NCBI GenBank assembly: GCA_019348445.1
Contig: JAHWJK010000076.1
Location: 2,536 to 8,222 of the forward strand
Direction of reading: 5' to 3'
DNA: 5,687 bases
From: Actinomycetota bacterium
Lineage (GTDB): Bacteria > Actinomycetota > CADDZG01 > WHSQ01
A program made the position numbers and the translations under genes. Shown here piece by piece: positions 1 to 5,337 of this stretch. Below the pieces are notes generated by a model, which searched no databases, had not been told where the DNA came from, and worked only from the letters and a program-made list of their open reading frames with translations. How positions within the stretch are numbered: position 1 is the stretch's first letter; every line of letters begins with the position of its first letter.

Positions 1-84
1 GAGAACGGGTCGGTCGTTCATCTAGTCAAGAAGTTGGATCTGAAAGAAGACTCGATCCTCAGGAAGCTCGCCGCGGTCGGGTAG
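1..84 (+). CDS. C-terminal fragment of an unidentified protein
   Basis: Frame 1 is open from the window edge to a TAG at 82-84 and gives 27 residues, ending in LRKLAAVG. The third codon positions are mostly G or C, as in the other genes here, which supports real coding. The tail is charged (KK, KEDS, RK) and has no recognisable motif, so I cannot name the family. The gene continues upstream of the window. It converges on the CBS-domain gene, and a strong hairpin lies 34 bases after its stop codon, as expected for a true gene end. Confidence 0.6.
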   Translation, partial: ENGSVVHLVKKLDLKEDSILRKLAAVG

Positions 85-118
85 TTCCGAGGATCAAAGT
101 CCAGGAGGGGGACGCGAA

Positions 119-146
119 GAAGGGGGCCGGTTCACCGGCCCCCTTC
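119..146. terminator. Bidirectional hairpin terminator between convergent genes
   Basis: Positions 119-130 (GAAGGGGGCCGG) are the exact reverse complement of 135-146, with a TTCA loop at 131-134: a perfect 12-bp, very GC-rich stem. It lies between the TAG of the plus-strand gene at 84 and the stop of the minus-strand CBS gene at 162, so it can end both transcripts. Neither side has a proper run of T after the stem (the plus side reads TCTCGTCG). This is therefore not a textbook intrinsic terminator, although U-poor hairpins of this kind are common after actinobacterial genes. Confidence 0.8.
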
Positions 147-161
147 TCGTCGTTCGGCTCT

Positions 162-581
162 CTAGTTGTTCGGCGGCGCCGCGCTGATGTCGGCGAGACC
201 GGAGCCCGAGTCCAGCGAAACCGCCAGGTCGCCCAGCGACACGATGCCAACCGGCTGGTTTCCCTCGACGATCGGGAGGCGACGGATGTTCTTCTCTCTC
301 ATCAGTTTCACCGCGTCGCCGGCGTCATCGTCGGGGCTCAATGCAACCAGGTCCGTGGACGCGATGTCGATCGCCTTGACGGAGTTCGGGTCCTGGCCTT
401 CGGCTACGACGCGTACCGCGATGTCGCGGTCCGTGACGATCCCGGCGAGCTCGCCGTTGCGCGTGATGAGGGCCGGGCCGACGTCCGCTTGCTTCATCGC
501 CTTCGCGGCTTCAACGACCGTTGCGGATTCTTCGATCGTGATCGGGTCTTTGGTCATTACCTCTCGGATGCTGACCGACAT
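162..581 (-). CDS. Two-CBS-domain protein (stand-alone CBS pair)
   Basis: The 139-residue protein consists almost entirely of two CBS domains, roughly residues 8-60 and 72-125. Each shows the usual signature: GIVTDRDIA at 47-55, and RRLPIV at 100-105 followed by GIVSLGDLA at 112-120. CBS pairs form a Bateman module that binds adenosine nucleotides or related ligands. Asp51/Asp53 of the first motif and Asp118 of the second sit where ribose-contacting aspartates usually lie. No catalytic domain, membrane segment or signal peptide is present, so it is probably a cytoplasmic ligand sensor acting through an unknown partner. The start at 581 is firm: an AGGGAGG ribosome binding site lies 4 bases upstream and an in-frame TAG lies 18 bases upstream. 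A SigB/SigF-like promoter precedes it at 622-647, which suggests stress induction. The exact ligand and target cannot be read from the sequence. Confidence 0.93.
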   Translation of the reverse strand: MSVSIREVMTKDPITIEESATVVEAAKAMKQADVGPALITRNGELAGIVTDRDIAVRVVAEGQDPNSVKAIDIASTDLVALSPDDDAGDAVKLMREKNIRRLPIVEGNQPVGIVSLGDLAVSLDSGSGLADISAAPPNN

Positions 582-621
582 ATGGCCTCCCTCTCTCTAG
601 CCGTTCGGTGCTCGCGCTTAC

Positions 622-647
622 TTACCCGAGGCGTTCGTATGGGAAAC
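622..647 (-). promoter_or_regulatory. SigB/SigF-like promoter of the CBS-domain gene
   Basis: Read on the minus strand, GTTT (647-644) is followed after exactly 16 bases by GGGTAA (627-622). This fits the actinobacterial general-stress sigma consensus of about GTTT-N14-16-GGGTA. Transcription would start near 612-615, leaving a leader of roughly 30 bases before the ATG at 581. A closely matching element (GTGT-N16-GGGTAAG) lies upstream of the gene at 3367. The call is from sequence pattern only. Confidence 0.55.
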
Positions 648-654
648 TGGAGGC

Positions 655-750
655 ATACAGGGGAGCTCGGGCGAACCGGGCTGAGAGGCGAGCTAGATGC
701 GCTCGCGACCCTCATGACCCGATCGGGTTAGGACCCGCGTGGGGAGGCTT
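655..750 (+). promoter_or_regulatory. TPP riboswitch (THI element) controlling thiO-thiS-thiG
   Basis: The leader carries the conserved THI-box blocks in order. GGGGAGC is at 660-666. A P3 hairpin follows (CTCGG 666-670 with CCGGG 676-680), then the invariant CTGAGA at 681-686. A variable stem comes next (GCGAGC 688-693 with GCTCGC 701-706), then ACCCT at 708-712. CCCGATCGGGTTAGGACCC at 718-736 contains P5 (GGGT 725-728 with ACCC 733-736). GCGTGGGGA at 737-745 closes the conserved core. This matches the TPP aptamer consensus well, and the downstream genes make thiazole, which is the expected regulon. P1 looks short; one candidate is ACAGG 657-661 with CTTGT 748-752, which would include the start codon. 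There is no room for a separate terminator, so control of translation is most likely. Confidence 0.93.
741..747 (+). promoter_or_regulatory. thiO Shine-Dalgarno inside the riboswitch 3' strand
   Basis: GGGGAGG at 741-747 overlaps the last conserved block of the TPP aptamer and ends 3 bases before the GTG at 751. The spacing is tight, but this is the only good ribosome binding site for that start. Because the site is part of the aptamer, ligand-stabilised folding would hide it directly, without a separate anti-Shine-Dalgarno helix. Confidence 0.65.
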
Positions 751-1857
751 GTGAGATCTCCAGACATCACCATCGTCGGCGCCGGTGCGATCGGCGCGGC
801 CTGCGCGTGGCAACTCGCGCAAGCGGGTCTCGACGTGACGATGATCGGCGACGCATCCGCACCGGCCGCGTCATCGGTGGCGGCCGGGATGCTTGCGCCC
901 GTCACCGAGGCCGAGTTTGGCGAAGAGGCGTTGCTGAAGCTCAACCTCGTCTCCAGCGAGCTCTATCCGGGGTTCATCGAAGAGCTAAATGATGCCGCCG
1001 GGGTCGACCTCGGCTATCGACGGTGCGGAACCCTGATGGTCGCTCGCGATTCCGACGACAACCGGGTGCTCGAACAGATCCACGCGTTCCAACGACGACT
1101 AGGCCTGGCCGCCCAACGGTTATCGGGACGTGCCGCCCGAGAGTTGGAGCCGGTGTTGGCACCTCGAACGCGGGGAGCGATCCTCGTCGAAGACGATCAC
1201 CAGATCGACCCGTCCGCGTTCGTCGATGCTCTCCGGCGGGCCGCGGTCGCGGCGGGGGTAGAGGAGCGCGTCGGACACGTCGTTGAGGTTGGTCGCGGGT
1301 TCGTGCGCCTGGAGGATGGAACGACGCTGTCGTCCGGCAAGGTCGTCGTCGCGGCCGGGTCCTACACCGGAACGATCCGCGGCATCGCTGAGATGGTCCC
1401 CGTGCGTCCCGTGAAAGGTCAGCTCGTCCATCTCCGCGCCCGTCGGGGCGCGCTGTTGCCGACGCGCAACATCAGGGGACTCGATGTCTACGTCGTGACC
1501 CGAGCCGACGGCCGGGTCGTCGTCGGTGCGTCGGTCGAAGAGCAAGGGTTCGACGTGACGCGGACTGCGGGGGCGGTGCACGACTTGCTCCGGGAGGCGT
1601 ACGCGATCCTGCCGGGCATCACCGAGCTGGAATTCGTCGGCGTTACCGCGGGGTTGCGCCCGGCCACGCCCGACAACGCGCCGGTGATCGGAGAGATCGC
1701 GCCCGACGTCATCGTCGCGACCGGCCACTACCGCAACGGCATACTGCTGACACCGATCACGGCCCGCGCCGTCGCGGCCTTGGTCGACGGTCGAAGTGAC
1801 GAAGTCGTGGCGTCGTTCGGGGCGCAGCGATTCGCGACTGAGGGCGTGGCCGGATGA
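751..1857 (+). CDS. thiO: Glycine oxidase ThiO (FAD-dependent, thiamin thiazole synthesis)
   Basis: ThiO oxidises glycine with O2 to dehydroglycine (iminoacetate), releasing H2O2; the imine is used by ThiG. The 368-residue product has the usual length. An N-terminal Rossmann FAD site, GAGAIGAA, is at residues 10-17, and a GMLAP motif typical of ThiO-like oxidases is at 46-50. The C-terminal signature GLRPATPDNAPVIG is at 301-314 and GHYRNG at 325-330. Arg303 and Arg328 lie where B. subtilis ThiO has its substrate and active-site arginines. The start is chosen at GTG 751. An in-frame GTG at 739 adds four residues but lies within the riboswitch core, whereas 751 follows the GGGGAGG site and gives a normal oxidase N-terminus. 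The end overlaps thiS by 4 bases (ATGA). Use of ThiO instead of the radical enzyme ThiH points to aerobic thiazole synthesis. Confidence 0.93.
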   Translation: MRSPDITIVGAGAIGAACAWQLAQAGLDVTMIGDASAPAASSVAAGMLAPVTEAEFGEEALLKLNLVSSELYPGFIEELNDAAGVDLGYRRCGTLMVARDSDDNRVLEQIHAFQRRLGLAAQRLSGRAARELEPVLAPRTRGAILVEDDHQIDPSAFVDALRRAAVAAGVEERVGHVVEVGRGFVRLEDGTTLSSGKVVVAAGSYTGTIRGIAEMVPVRPVKGQLVHLRARRGALLPTRNIRGLDVYVVTRADGRVVVGASVEEQGFDVTRTAGAVHDLLREAYAILPGITELEFVGVTAGLRPATPDNAPVIGEIAPDVIVATGHYRNGILLTPITARAVAALVDGRSDEVVASFGAQRFATEGVAG

Positions 1858-2060
1858 GGGTCGTGGTGAACGGCACGCCAACGGAATTGAGAGAAGGTGC
1901 GTTAGTTACCGACGCGGTCGCGGCGCTTCGTCCGGACAATGAAGGACGCGGCATCGCCGTCGCCGTCAACGGAGCCGTGATCCCCAAGAGCGAGTGGGCT
2001 CGGGTCGAGCTCGCTCCCGAAGACAGCGTCGAGGTCCTGACTGCGGTTGCAGGAGGTTGA
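1854..2060 (+). CDS. thiS: Sulfur carrier protein ThiS
   Basis: This is a 68-residue ubiquitin-like protein ending in the obligatory Gly-Gly (residues 67-68). ThiF adenylates the C-terminus and a cysteine desulfurase system converts it to a thiocarboxylate, which delivers sulfur to ThiG. The typical ThiS features are present: VVVNG near the start, AVAVNG in the middle, then KSEWARVELAPEDSVEVL leading to TAVAGG. The ATG at 1854 overlaps the thiO stop (ATGA), indicating translational coupling. The last two codons (GGA GGT) also form the ribosome binding site of thiG. No thiF is in the window, so the activating enzyme must be encoded elsewhere. Confidence 0.96.
   Translation: MRVVVNGTPTELREGALVTDAVAALRPDNEGRGIAVAVNGAVIPKSEWARVELAPEDSVEVLTAVAGG
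2051..2057 (+). promoter_or_regulatory. thiG Shine-Dalgarno formed by the ThiS diglycine codons
   Basis: AGGAGGT at 2051-2057 is a near-perfect Shine-Dalgarno sequence made of the last base of the GCA codon plus GGA and GGT, the two glycine codons at the end of ThiS. It lies 4-5 bases before the GTG at 2062 and fixes that codon as the thiG start, in preference to an in-frame TTG at 2047 that lies upstream of it. Confidence 0.85.
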
Positions 2061-2061
2061 T

Positions 2062-2832
2062 GTGGACGATCCGCTCGTCATAGCCGATCGTTCCTTCTCG
2101 TCTCGGTTGATCATCGGGACCGGTGGGATCCGCAGCCTCGACGCGCTCGAGCAGGCGATAGTCGCGTCGGGAGCCGAGATGGCGACCGTCGCGATGAGAC
2201 GCGTCAGCACCGAAGCCACCGGCTCGATCCTCGACGTCGTCGAGAGGACCGGTTGCAGCGTTTTGCCGAACACCGCCGGGTGCTTCACCGCGCAAGAAGC
2301 CGTGGTTACCGCAAGGCTGGCTCGCGAGGCTCTCGAGACCAACTGGATAAAGCTCGAGGTCATCGGTGATGACAAGACGCTTCTTCCCGATCCCATCGAA
2401 CTGTTGGACGCCGCCGAAACACTGGTGGACGAAGGCTTCACCGTCCTCGCCTACACGAACGACGATCCGATAGTGGCCCGCAGGCTCGAAGACGCCGGCT
2501 GCGCGGCTGTGATGCCGCTCGGCTCGCCGATCGGAAGTGGGATGGGGATCAGGAACCCGTACAACATCAGCCTGATCGTTAACGACACGCGCGTTCCGGT
2601 CATCCTCGACGCGGGGATCGGTACCGCGTCGGACGCCGCGATCGCGATGGAGCTCGGTTGTGACGGCGTTCTCCTCGCGAGCGCGGTCACGCGCGCGGAG
2701 TCGCCGGCCGCGATGGCCGAAGCGATGCGCAAAGCTGTGGAAGCCGGACGTCTCGCGTTCCTCGCGGGCCGTATCCCCAGGCGCTTGTACGCGGAGCCTT
2801 CCTCTACGTTCGAGGGGTTGCCGGACCTCTAG
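2062..2832 (+). CDS. thiG: Thiazole synthase ThiG
   Basis: ThiG condenses 1-deoxy-D-xylulose 5-phosphate, dehydroglycine from ThiO and sulfur from ThiS thiocarboxylate into the thiazole phosphate carboxylate tautomer. From the GTG at 2062 the protein is 256 residues, the normal family length, and forms a single TIM barrel. The Schiff-base lysine is Lys97 in NWIKLEVIGD, with Glu99 beside it. Asp183 in LDAGIGTASDAA is the second conserved catalytic acid. Other family motifs are LIIGTGG (16-22), LPNTAGC (68-74), the phosphate-site region PLGSPIGSGMGI (152-163) and GVLLASAV (202-209). The start is set by AGGAGG at 2051-2056; it follows the thiS stop by 1 base, so translation is coupled. The stop is only 3 bases from the stop of the convergent gene. 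Thiamin phosphate assembly (ThiE) and the pyrimidine branch are not nearby. Confidence 0.96.
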   Translation: MDDPLVIADRSFSSRLIIGTGGIRSLDALEQAIVASGAEMATVAMRRVSTEATGSILDVVERTGCSVLPNTAGCFTAQEAVVTARLAREALETNWIKLEVIGDDKTLLPDPIELLDAAETLVDEGFTVLAYTNDDPIVARRLEDAGCAAVMPLGSPIGSGMGIRNPYNISLIVNDTRVPVILDAGIGTASDAAIAMELGCDGVLLASAVTRAESPAAMAEAMRKAVEAGRLAFLAGRIPRRLYAEPSSTFEGLPDL

Positions 2833-2835
2833 CCG

Positions 2836-3288
2836 TCACGGCCCGATGAGGAGCGACCCGTTGAGCTCGGTCGTTCCTTTCTTGAGCTCGAGGTCGATCG
2901 AATCCTGTCGCGTCTCACCGGCGGGGACGGCTCCGATGTCGACCGGGATCGTCGTCTTGCCTATCAACACGCTGACCGTGCCGCGCCAAGGGTGCTCCGT
3001 GAGGTTCGTGATCGGCAGGATCAGCGTGATGTTGCCGCCGGTCCCGGCGCGCGCTTTCGTCTCGAGCGTGAGACCGCCGCACAGCTGACCCGTGTCTCCG
3101 CGCCCGATGCGCATCGACGACAACACCTCGGGGTCACCGTCGGTGACGACGACGGTGAAAGGTTGCTCGGCCTCTTCCTTGCACGTCAGTACGTGCGTCA
3201 GGCCTCGCAGCGACGACATCCCGATCGGGATGAGGAACGCGCCTAGCAGCGCGAGGAGAGCGAGGCGGGAACGCAGTATCGGCGGCAC
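2836..3288 (-). CDS. Membrane-anchored protein of unknown function
   Basis: The 150-residue protein begins with a short basic stretch (RSR at 6-8) and one hydrophobic segment (about 9-27). The rest is a polar region rich in Val, Thr and Gly that looks like alternating beta strands. It is therefore probably an exported beta-sandwich held by an N-terminal signal anchor. Two cysteines in the outer part (Cys36, Cys70) could form a disulfide. The segment around 94-125 (NLTEHPWRGTVSV, then VPAGETRQDSI) has the cadence of extracellular immunoglobulin-like domains that measure or bind something. I do not recognise a named family and assign no function. The start is GTG at 3288 with AAGGTG 5 bases upstream. 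It is divergent from the gene at 3367 and convergent with thiG across 3 bases. Confidence 0.78.
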   Translation of the reverse strand: MPPILRSRLALLALLGAFLIPIGMSSLRGLTHVLTCKEEAEQPFTVVVTDGDPEVLSSMRIGRGDTGQLCGGLTLETKARAGTGGNITLILPITNLTEHPWRGTVSVLIGKTTIPVDIGAVPAGETRQDSIDLELKKGTTELNGSLLIGP

Positions 3289-3306
3289 GTAGACACCTTA
3301 GTGCGC

Positions 3307-3332
3307 GTGTCACGGCATCGTCGTTTGGGTAA
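3307..3332 (+). promoter_or_regulatory. SigB/SigF-like promoter of the Rho_N-like protein gene
   Basis: GTGT (3307-3310), a 16-base spacer and GGGTAA (3327-3332) match the actinobacterial general-stress sigma pattern GNNT-N14-16-GGGTA. The spacer length and the GGGTAAG continuation are the same as in the element upstream of the CBS gene (622-647, minus strand). The expected start of transcription is near 3340, about 25 bases before the ATG at 3367. The -35 half departs from GTTT at one base, so this one is the weaker of the pair. Confidence 0.45.
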
Positions 3333-3366
3333 GCAAAGGAGATCGGATCGACCAAGGGGGGCTGCG

Positions 3367-3702
3367 ATGCCGAAAGAGTGGAGCAACAAGAGAGAGCGCC
3401 AGTACGAGCACGTAAAGGACAGCGCCAAGAAGCAGGGAAAGCCGGCGAAGGCCGCCAAGCGCATCGCCGCTGCGACCGTCAACAAGGAGCGCGCCCGGTC
3501 CGGCGAAGCGAAGAAAGCCAGCAAGAGCTCGAAAAAGGACATCTCGTCGGGACGCAGAGGCGGGCTTCGTTCCGGGACGAACCGGCCGAAGGGCCGCACG
3601 AAGGAGCAGCTCTACAACGAAGCCAAGCGGCGCGGGATATCCGGTCGCTCGAAGATGAACAAGGATCAGCTCCAGAAGGCATTGGCCGGCAAGTCGAAGT
3701 GA
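3367..3702 (+). CDS. Small basic protein with C-terminal Rho_N-like domain (KGG-like motif)
   Basis: This is a 111-residue, very Lys/Arg-rich protein. The N-terminal half (MPKEWSNKRERQYEHVK, then TVNKERARSGE at 38-47) is a helical basic region. Residues 59-69 (ISSGRRGGLRS) resemble the KGG-type motif of small stress-associated proteins. Residues 78-108 (TKEQLYNEAKRRGISGRSKMNKDQL onward) look like the Rho termination factor N-terminal/SAP-like helical fold that binds nucleic acid. Related actinobacterial proteins are often labelled plasmid stabilization protein, a label with little support. Nucleic-acid binding under stress is my inference. The start is ATG 3367, with AAGGGGGG ending 5 bases upstream; an in-frame GTG at 3301 was not used because the promoter-like element and this ribosome site lie between them. 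It is coupled to the DUF72 gene by a 1-base gap. Confidence 0.88.
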   Translation: MPKEWSNKRERQYEHVKDSAKKQGKPAKAAKRIAAATVNKERARSGEAKKASKSSKKDISSGRRGGLRSGTNRPKGRTKEQLYNEAKRRGISGRSKMNKDQLQKALAGKSK

Positions 3703-3703
3703 T

Positions 3704-4540
3704 GTGACGGCTTACATCGGCACGTCTGGGTGGCAGTACCGCCACTGGCGCCACACCTTCTATCCGCAAGGTGTGGCGCAGGCGCGGTGGCTCGAGTTCT
3801 ATTGCGAACGGTTCCAGATCGTCGAGCTCAACAACTCGTTCTATTCGCTGCCCAAGGAACAGACGTTCGAGAAGTGGCGACTTCGCACGCCCGACGATTT
3901 CATCATGGCGGCGAAGATGAGCCGCTATCTCACCCATATCAAGAAGCTCAAGGAACCGCAGGAGCCGATCGAACGTTTCTTCAGCCGCGCTCGGTTCCTC
4001 GGCGACAAGTTGGGTCCCGTACTGATCCAGCTTCCGCCGACGTTGAAGGCAGATCCGGAAGCTCTCGACGAAACGCTGTCCTTGATGCCGGAGCACGTTC
4101 GCACCGTCGTCGAGTTCCGCCACGATTCGTGGTGGAGTGATGAGATCCGCTCGATCCTCGAGAAGCACAACGCCGCCAATTGCCTGGCCGATAGGGGAGC
4201 GAAGCCGGTAACCGAGCTGTGGAAGACGACGGAGTGGACGTTCGTGCGTTTCCATGCCGGACTTGCATCGCCGCACCCTTGCTATCGCAAGAAAACGCTG
4301 GAGGAGTGGGTCGAACGACTGCAGGCGCAGTGGACGCCTAAGGACGACATCTATGTCTTCTTCAACAACGACCCGCGTGCCTGCGCGTTGCGGGACGCCA
4401 TCTGGTTCGCGGACCTGATGCAGAAAGCAGGATGGGAGACGACACGCGTGCCGAAGCGCTCCGACGTGACCGTCGGAGACATCGACTCCGCTGCGTGGGC
4501 GGCGACTTCACCACTGGGAGCGAAAGTTCGTAGCGGTTAA
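3704..4540 (+). CDS. DUF72 (YecE-like) family protein
   Basis: The 278-residue protein matches the DUF72/YecE family, a TIM-barrel-like fold whose reaction is not established. Family hallmarks appear in order: YIGTSGWQYRHW at residues 4-15 with FYP at 19-21, IVELNNSFYSLP at 39-50, AAKMSRYLTH at 69-78, LIQLPP at 107-112, VEFRHDSW at 136-143 and YVFFNND at 217-223. The conserved Glu41, Lys71, His140, Asp141 and Asn221/Asn222/Asp223 suggest an intact active site. A tail of about 30 residues follows the last core motifs. No signal peptide is seen, so it is cytoplasmic. The start is GTG 3704; the overlapping ATG at 3702 would read ATG-TGA and stop at once. The ribosome site is weak, so translation probably depends on the upstream gene. 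The substrate is unknown. Confidence 0.92.
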   Translation: MTAYIGTSGWQYRHWRHTFYPQGVAQARWLEFYCERFQIVELNNSFYSLPKEQTFEKWRLRTPDDFIMAAKMSRYLTHIKKLKEPQEPIERFFSRARFLGDKLGPVLIQLPPTLKADPEALDETLSLMPEHVRTVVEFRHDSWWSDEIRSILEKHNAANCLADRGAKPVTELWKTTEWTFVRFHAGLASPHPCYRKKTLEEWVERLQAQWTPKDDIYVFFNNDPRACALRDAIWFADLMQKAGWETTRVPKRSDVTVGDIDSAAWAATSPLGAKVRSG

Positions 4541-4559
4541 ACGCGTCTAACGTGCGGAC

Positions 4560-5315
4560 GTGCTTTTAAAACTTGCGAAAACGTTTGCGGTTCTAGTCGG
4601 CTTATTTGCTGCGATCCTCGGAGTAGAGGTCTATCTCGCGTACAGCCGCGAATACCTGCCGACGTCGCCCGTTCTCGAGTTGGGTGGAACGTTCGGCCCC
4701 CCCGACGGGAAGCCTCTTCGTTTCACGGTATTGGGAGATTCGACCGCCGCGGGTTTGGGGGCCGGCGACCCACAGCATGCATACGCATCCGTCTTATCGG
4801 AACGGCTCGGCGACCGCGGATGGCGCGTCGATCTCACGGCTCTTGGCGTCTCCGGCGCACGCGTACGAGATGTTCTCGAAGAGCAGGTACCTCTGGCGGT
4901 GGAGACAGAGCCGGACCTCGTCTTCATCGGGATCGGCGCGAACGACACGACCCACCTCACTCCGCTGGGCGATGTGGAGCGATACATGGCCGAGGCACTC
5001 GATCTCCTCGAAGACACCGGTGCCGTGATCGTGGTGGCGGGGCCCCCGGATATGCGCGCCGACGCGTGGTTGGAGCCGCTGCGATCGATCGTCGGTTGGC
5101 GTGGTCGTCAGGTCGCCGACCGGATCGAGGAGGTTGCAGAGGAGCGAGACATCCCGGTCGTCCCGCTCGCCGAGCAGACGGGCCCGTTCTTCGCTGCTCA
5201 CCCGGAGGAAGCGTATGCATCCGACTTGTTCCACCCGGGTCCGGGTGGCTACCGCGCGTGGGCCGATGCGATCTTCCCCGTCCTCATCGACGCCCTCGAG
5301 CGTCGTAATGATTGA
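4560..5315 (+). CDS. Membrane-anchored SGNH/GDSL-type hydrolase
   Basis: The 251-residue protein has one N-terminal hydrophobic segment (about 8-28, after KLAK), then an outer SGNH hydrolase domain. All four blocks are complete: VLGDSTAAG (57-65) with nucleophile Ser61, GVSGARVRDV (96-105) with oxyanion-hole Gly99, GIGANDTTH (124-132) with Asn128, and SDLFHPGPGGY (221-231) with catalytic Asp222 and His225. It is thus a likely active esterase, lipase or deacylase working outside the membrane; the substrate cannot be told. The start is GTG 4560, 19 bases after the DUF72 stop; no other start in the same frame keeps the anchor. The ribosome site is poor, and the first 15 or so codons are unusually AT-rich (TTT, TTA, AAA), which would keep the mRNA start unstructured. 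It is probably the last gene of the run that begins at 3367. Confidence 0.9.
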   Translation: MLLKLAKTFAVLVGLFAAILGVEVYLAYSREYLPTSPVLELGGTFGPPDGKPLRFTVLGDSTAAGLGAGDPQHAYASVLSERLGDRGWRVDLTALGVSGARVRDVLEEQVPLAVETEPDLVFIGIGANDTTHLTPLGDVERYMAEALDLLEDTGAVIVVAGPPDMRADAWLEPLRSIVGWRGRQVADRIEEVAEERDIPVVPLAEQTGPFFAAHPEEAYASDLFHPGPGGYRAWADAIFPVLIDALERRND

Positions 5316-5337
5316 CACCAGCACCTAGGGGAGGACA

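Noticed and set aside
739..750. Upstream GTG at 739 as thiO start
   Set aside because: It is the GUG of the conserved GCGUGGGGA block of the TPP aptamer. An AGGA at 730-733 is a possible ribosome site, but it is also aptamer core, and the added residues GRLV are not part of the oxidase fold.
1120..1881. 253-codon minus-strand open frame opposite thiO
   Set aside because: Its product is a low-complexity Arg/Asp-rich sequence typical of the antisense of a GC-rich gene; there is no motif, and thiO on the other strand is certain.
2047..2061. TTG at 2047 as thiG start
   Set aside because: It would place the start upstream of the AGGAGG and inside thiS; GTG 2062 has ideal spacing and gives normal ThiG length.
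3333..3345. AAAGGAG at 3335-3341 as a ribosome site for a small leader peptide
   Set aside because: No ATG, GTG or TTG follows at usable spacing, so it is probably part of the leader near the transcription start.
3301..3366. GTG at 3301 as start of the Rho_N-like protein
   Set aside because: The extension would cover the promoter-like element and a second ribosome site. Related proteins, as I recall, begin MPKEW, which matches ATG 3367.
3479..4276. 265-codon minus-strand open frame opposite the Rho_N-like and DUF72 genes
   Set aside because: It spans two well-supported genes on the other strand, has no recognisable domain, and its Leu/Arg-rich content is that of a shadow frame.
5312..5317. 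TTGACA as a housekeeping -35 box for the last gene
   Set aside because: It overlaps the stop of the SGNH gene, and the bases 16-18 positions later are C-rich with no TATAAT-like -10.
4794..5324. 176-codon minus-strand open frame opposite the SGNH hydrolase
   Set aside because: All SGNH catalytic blocks are intact on the plus strand, so this frame is a by-product of base composition.
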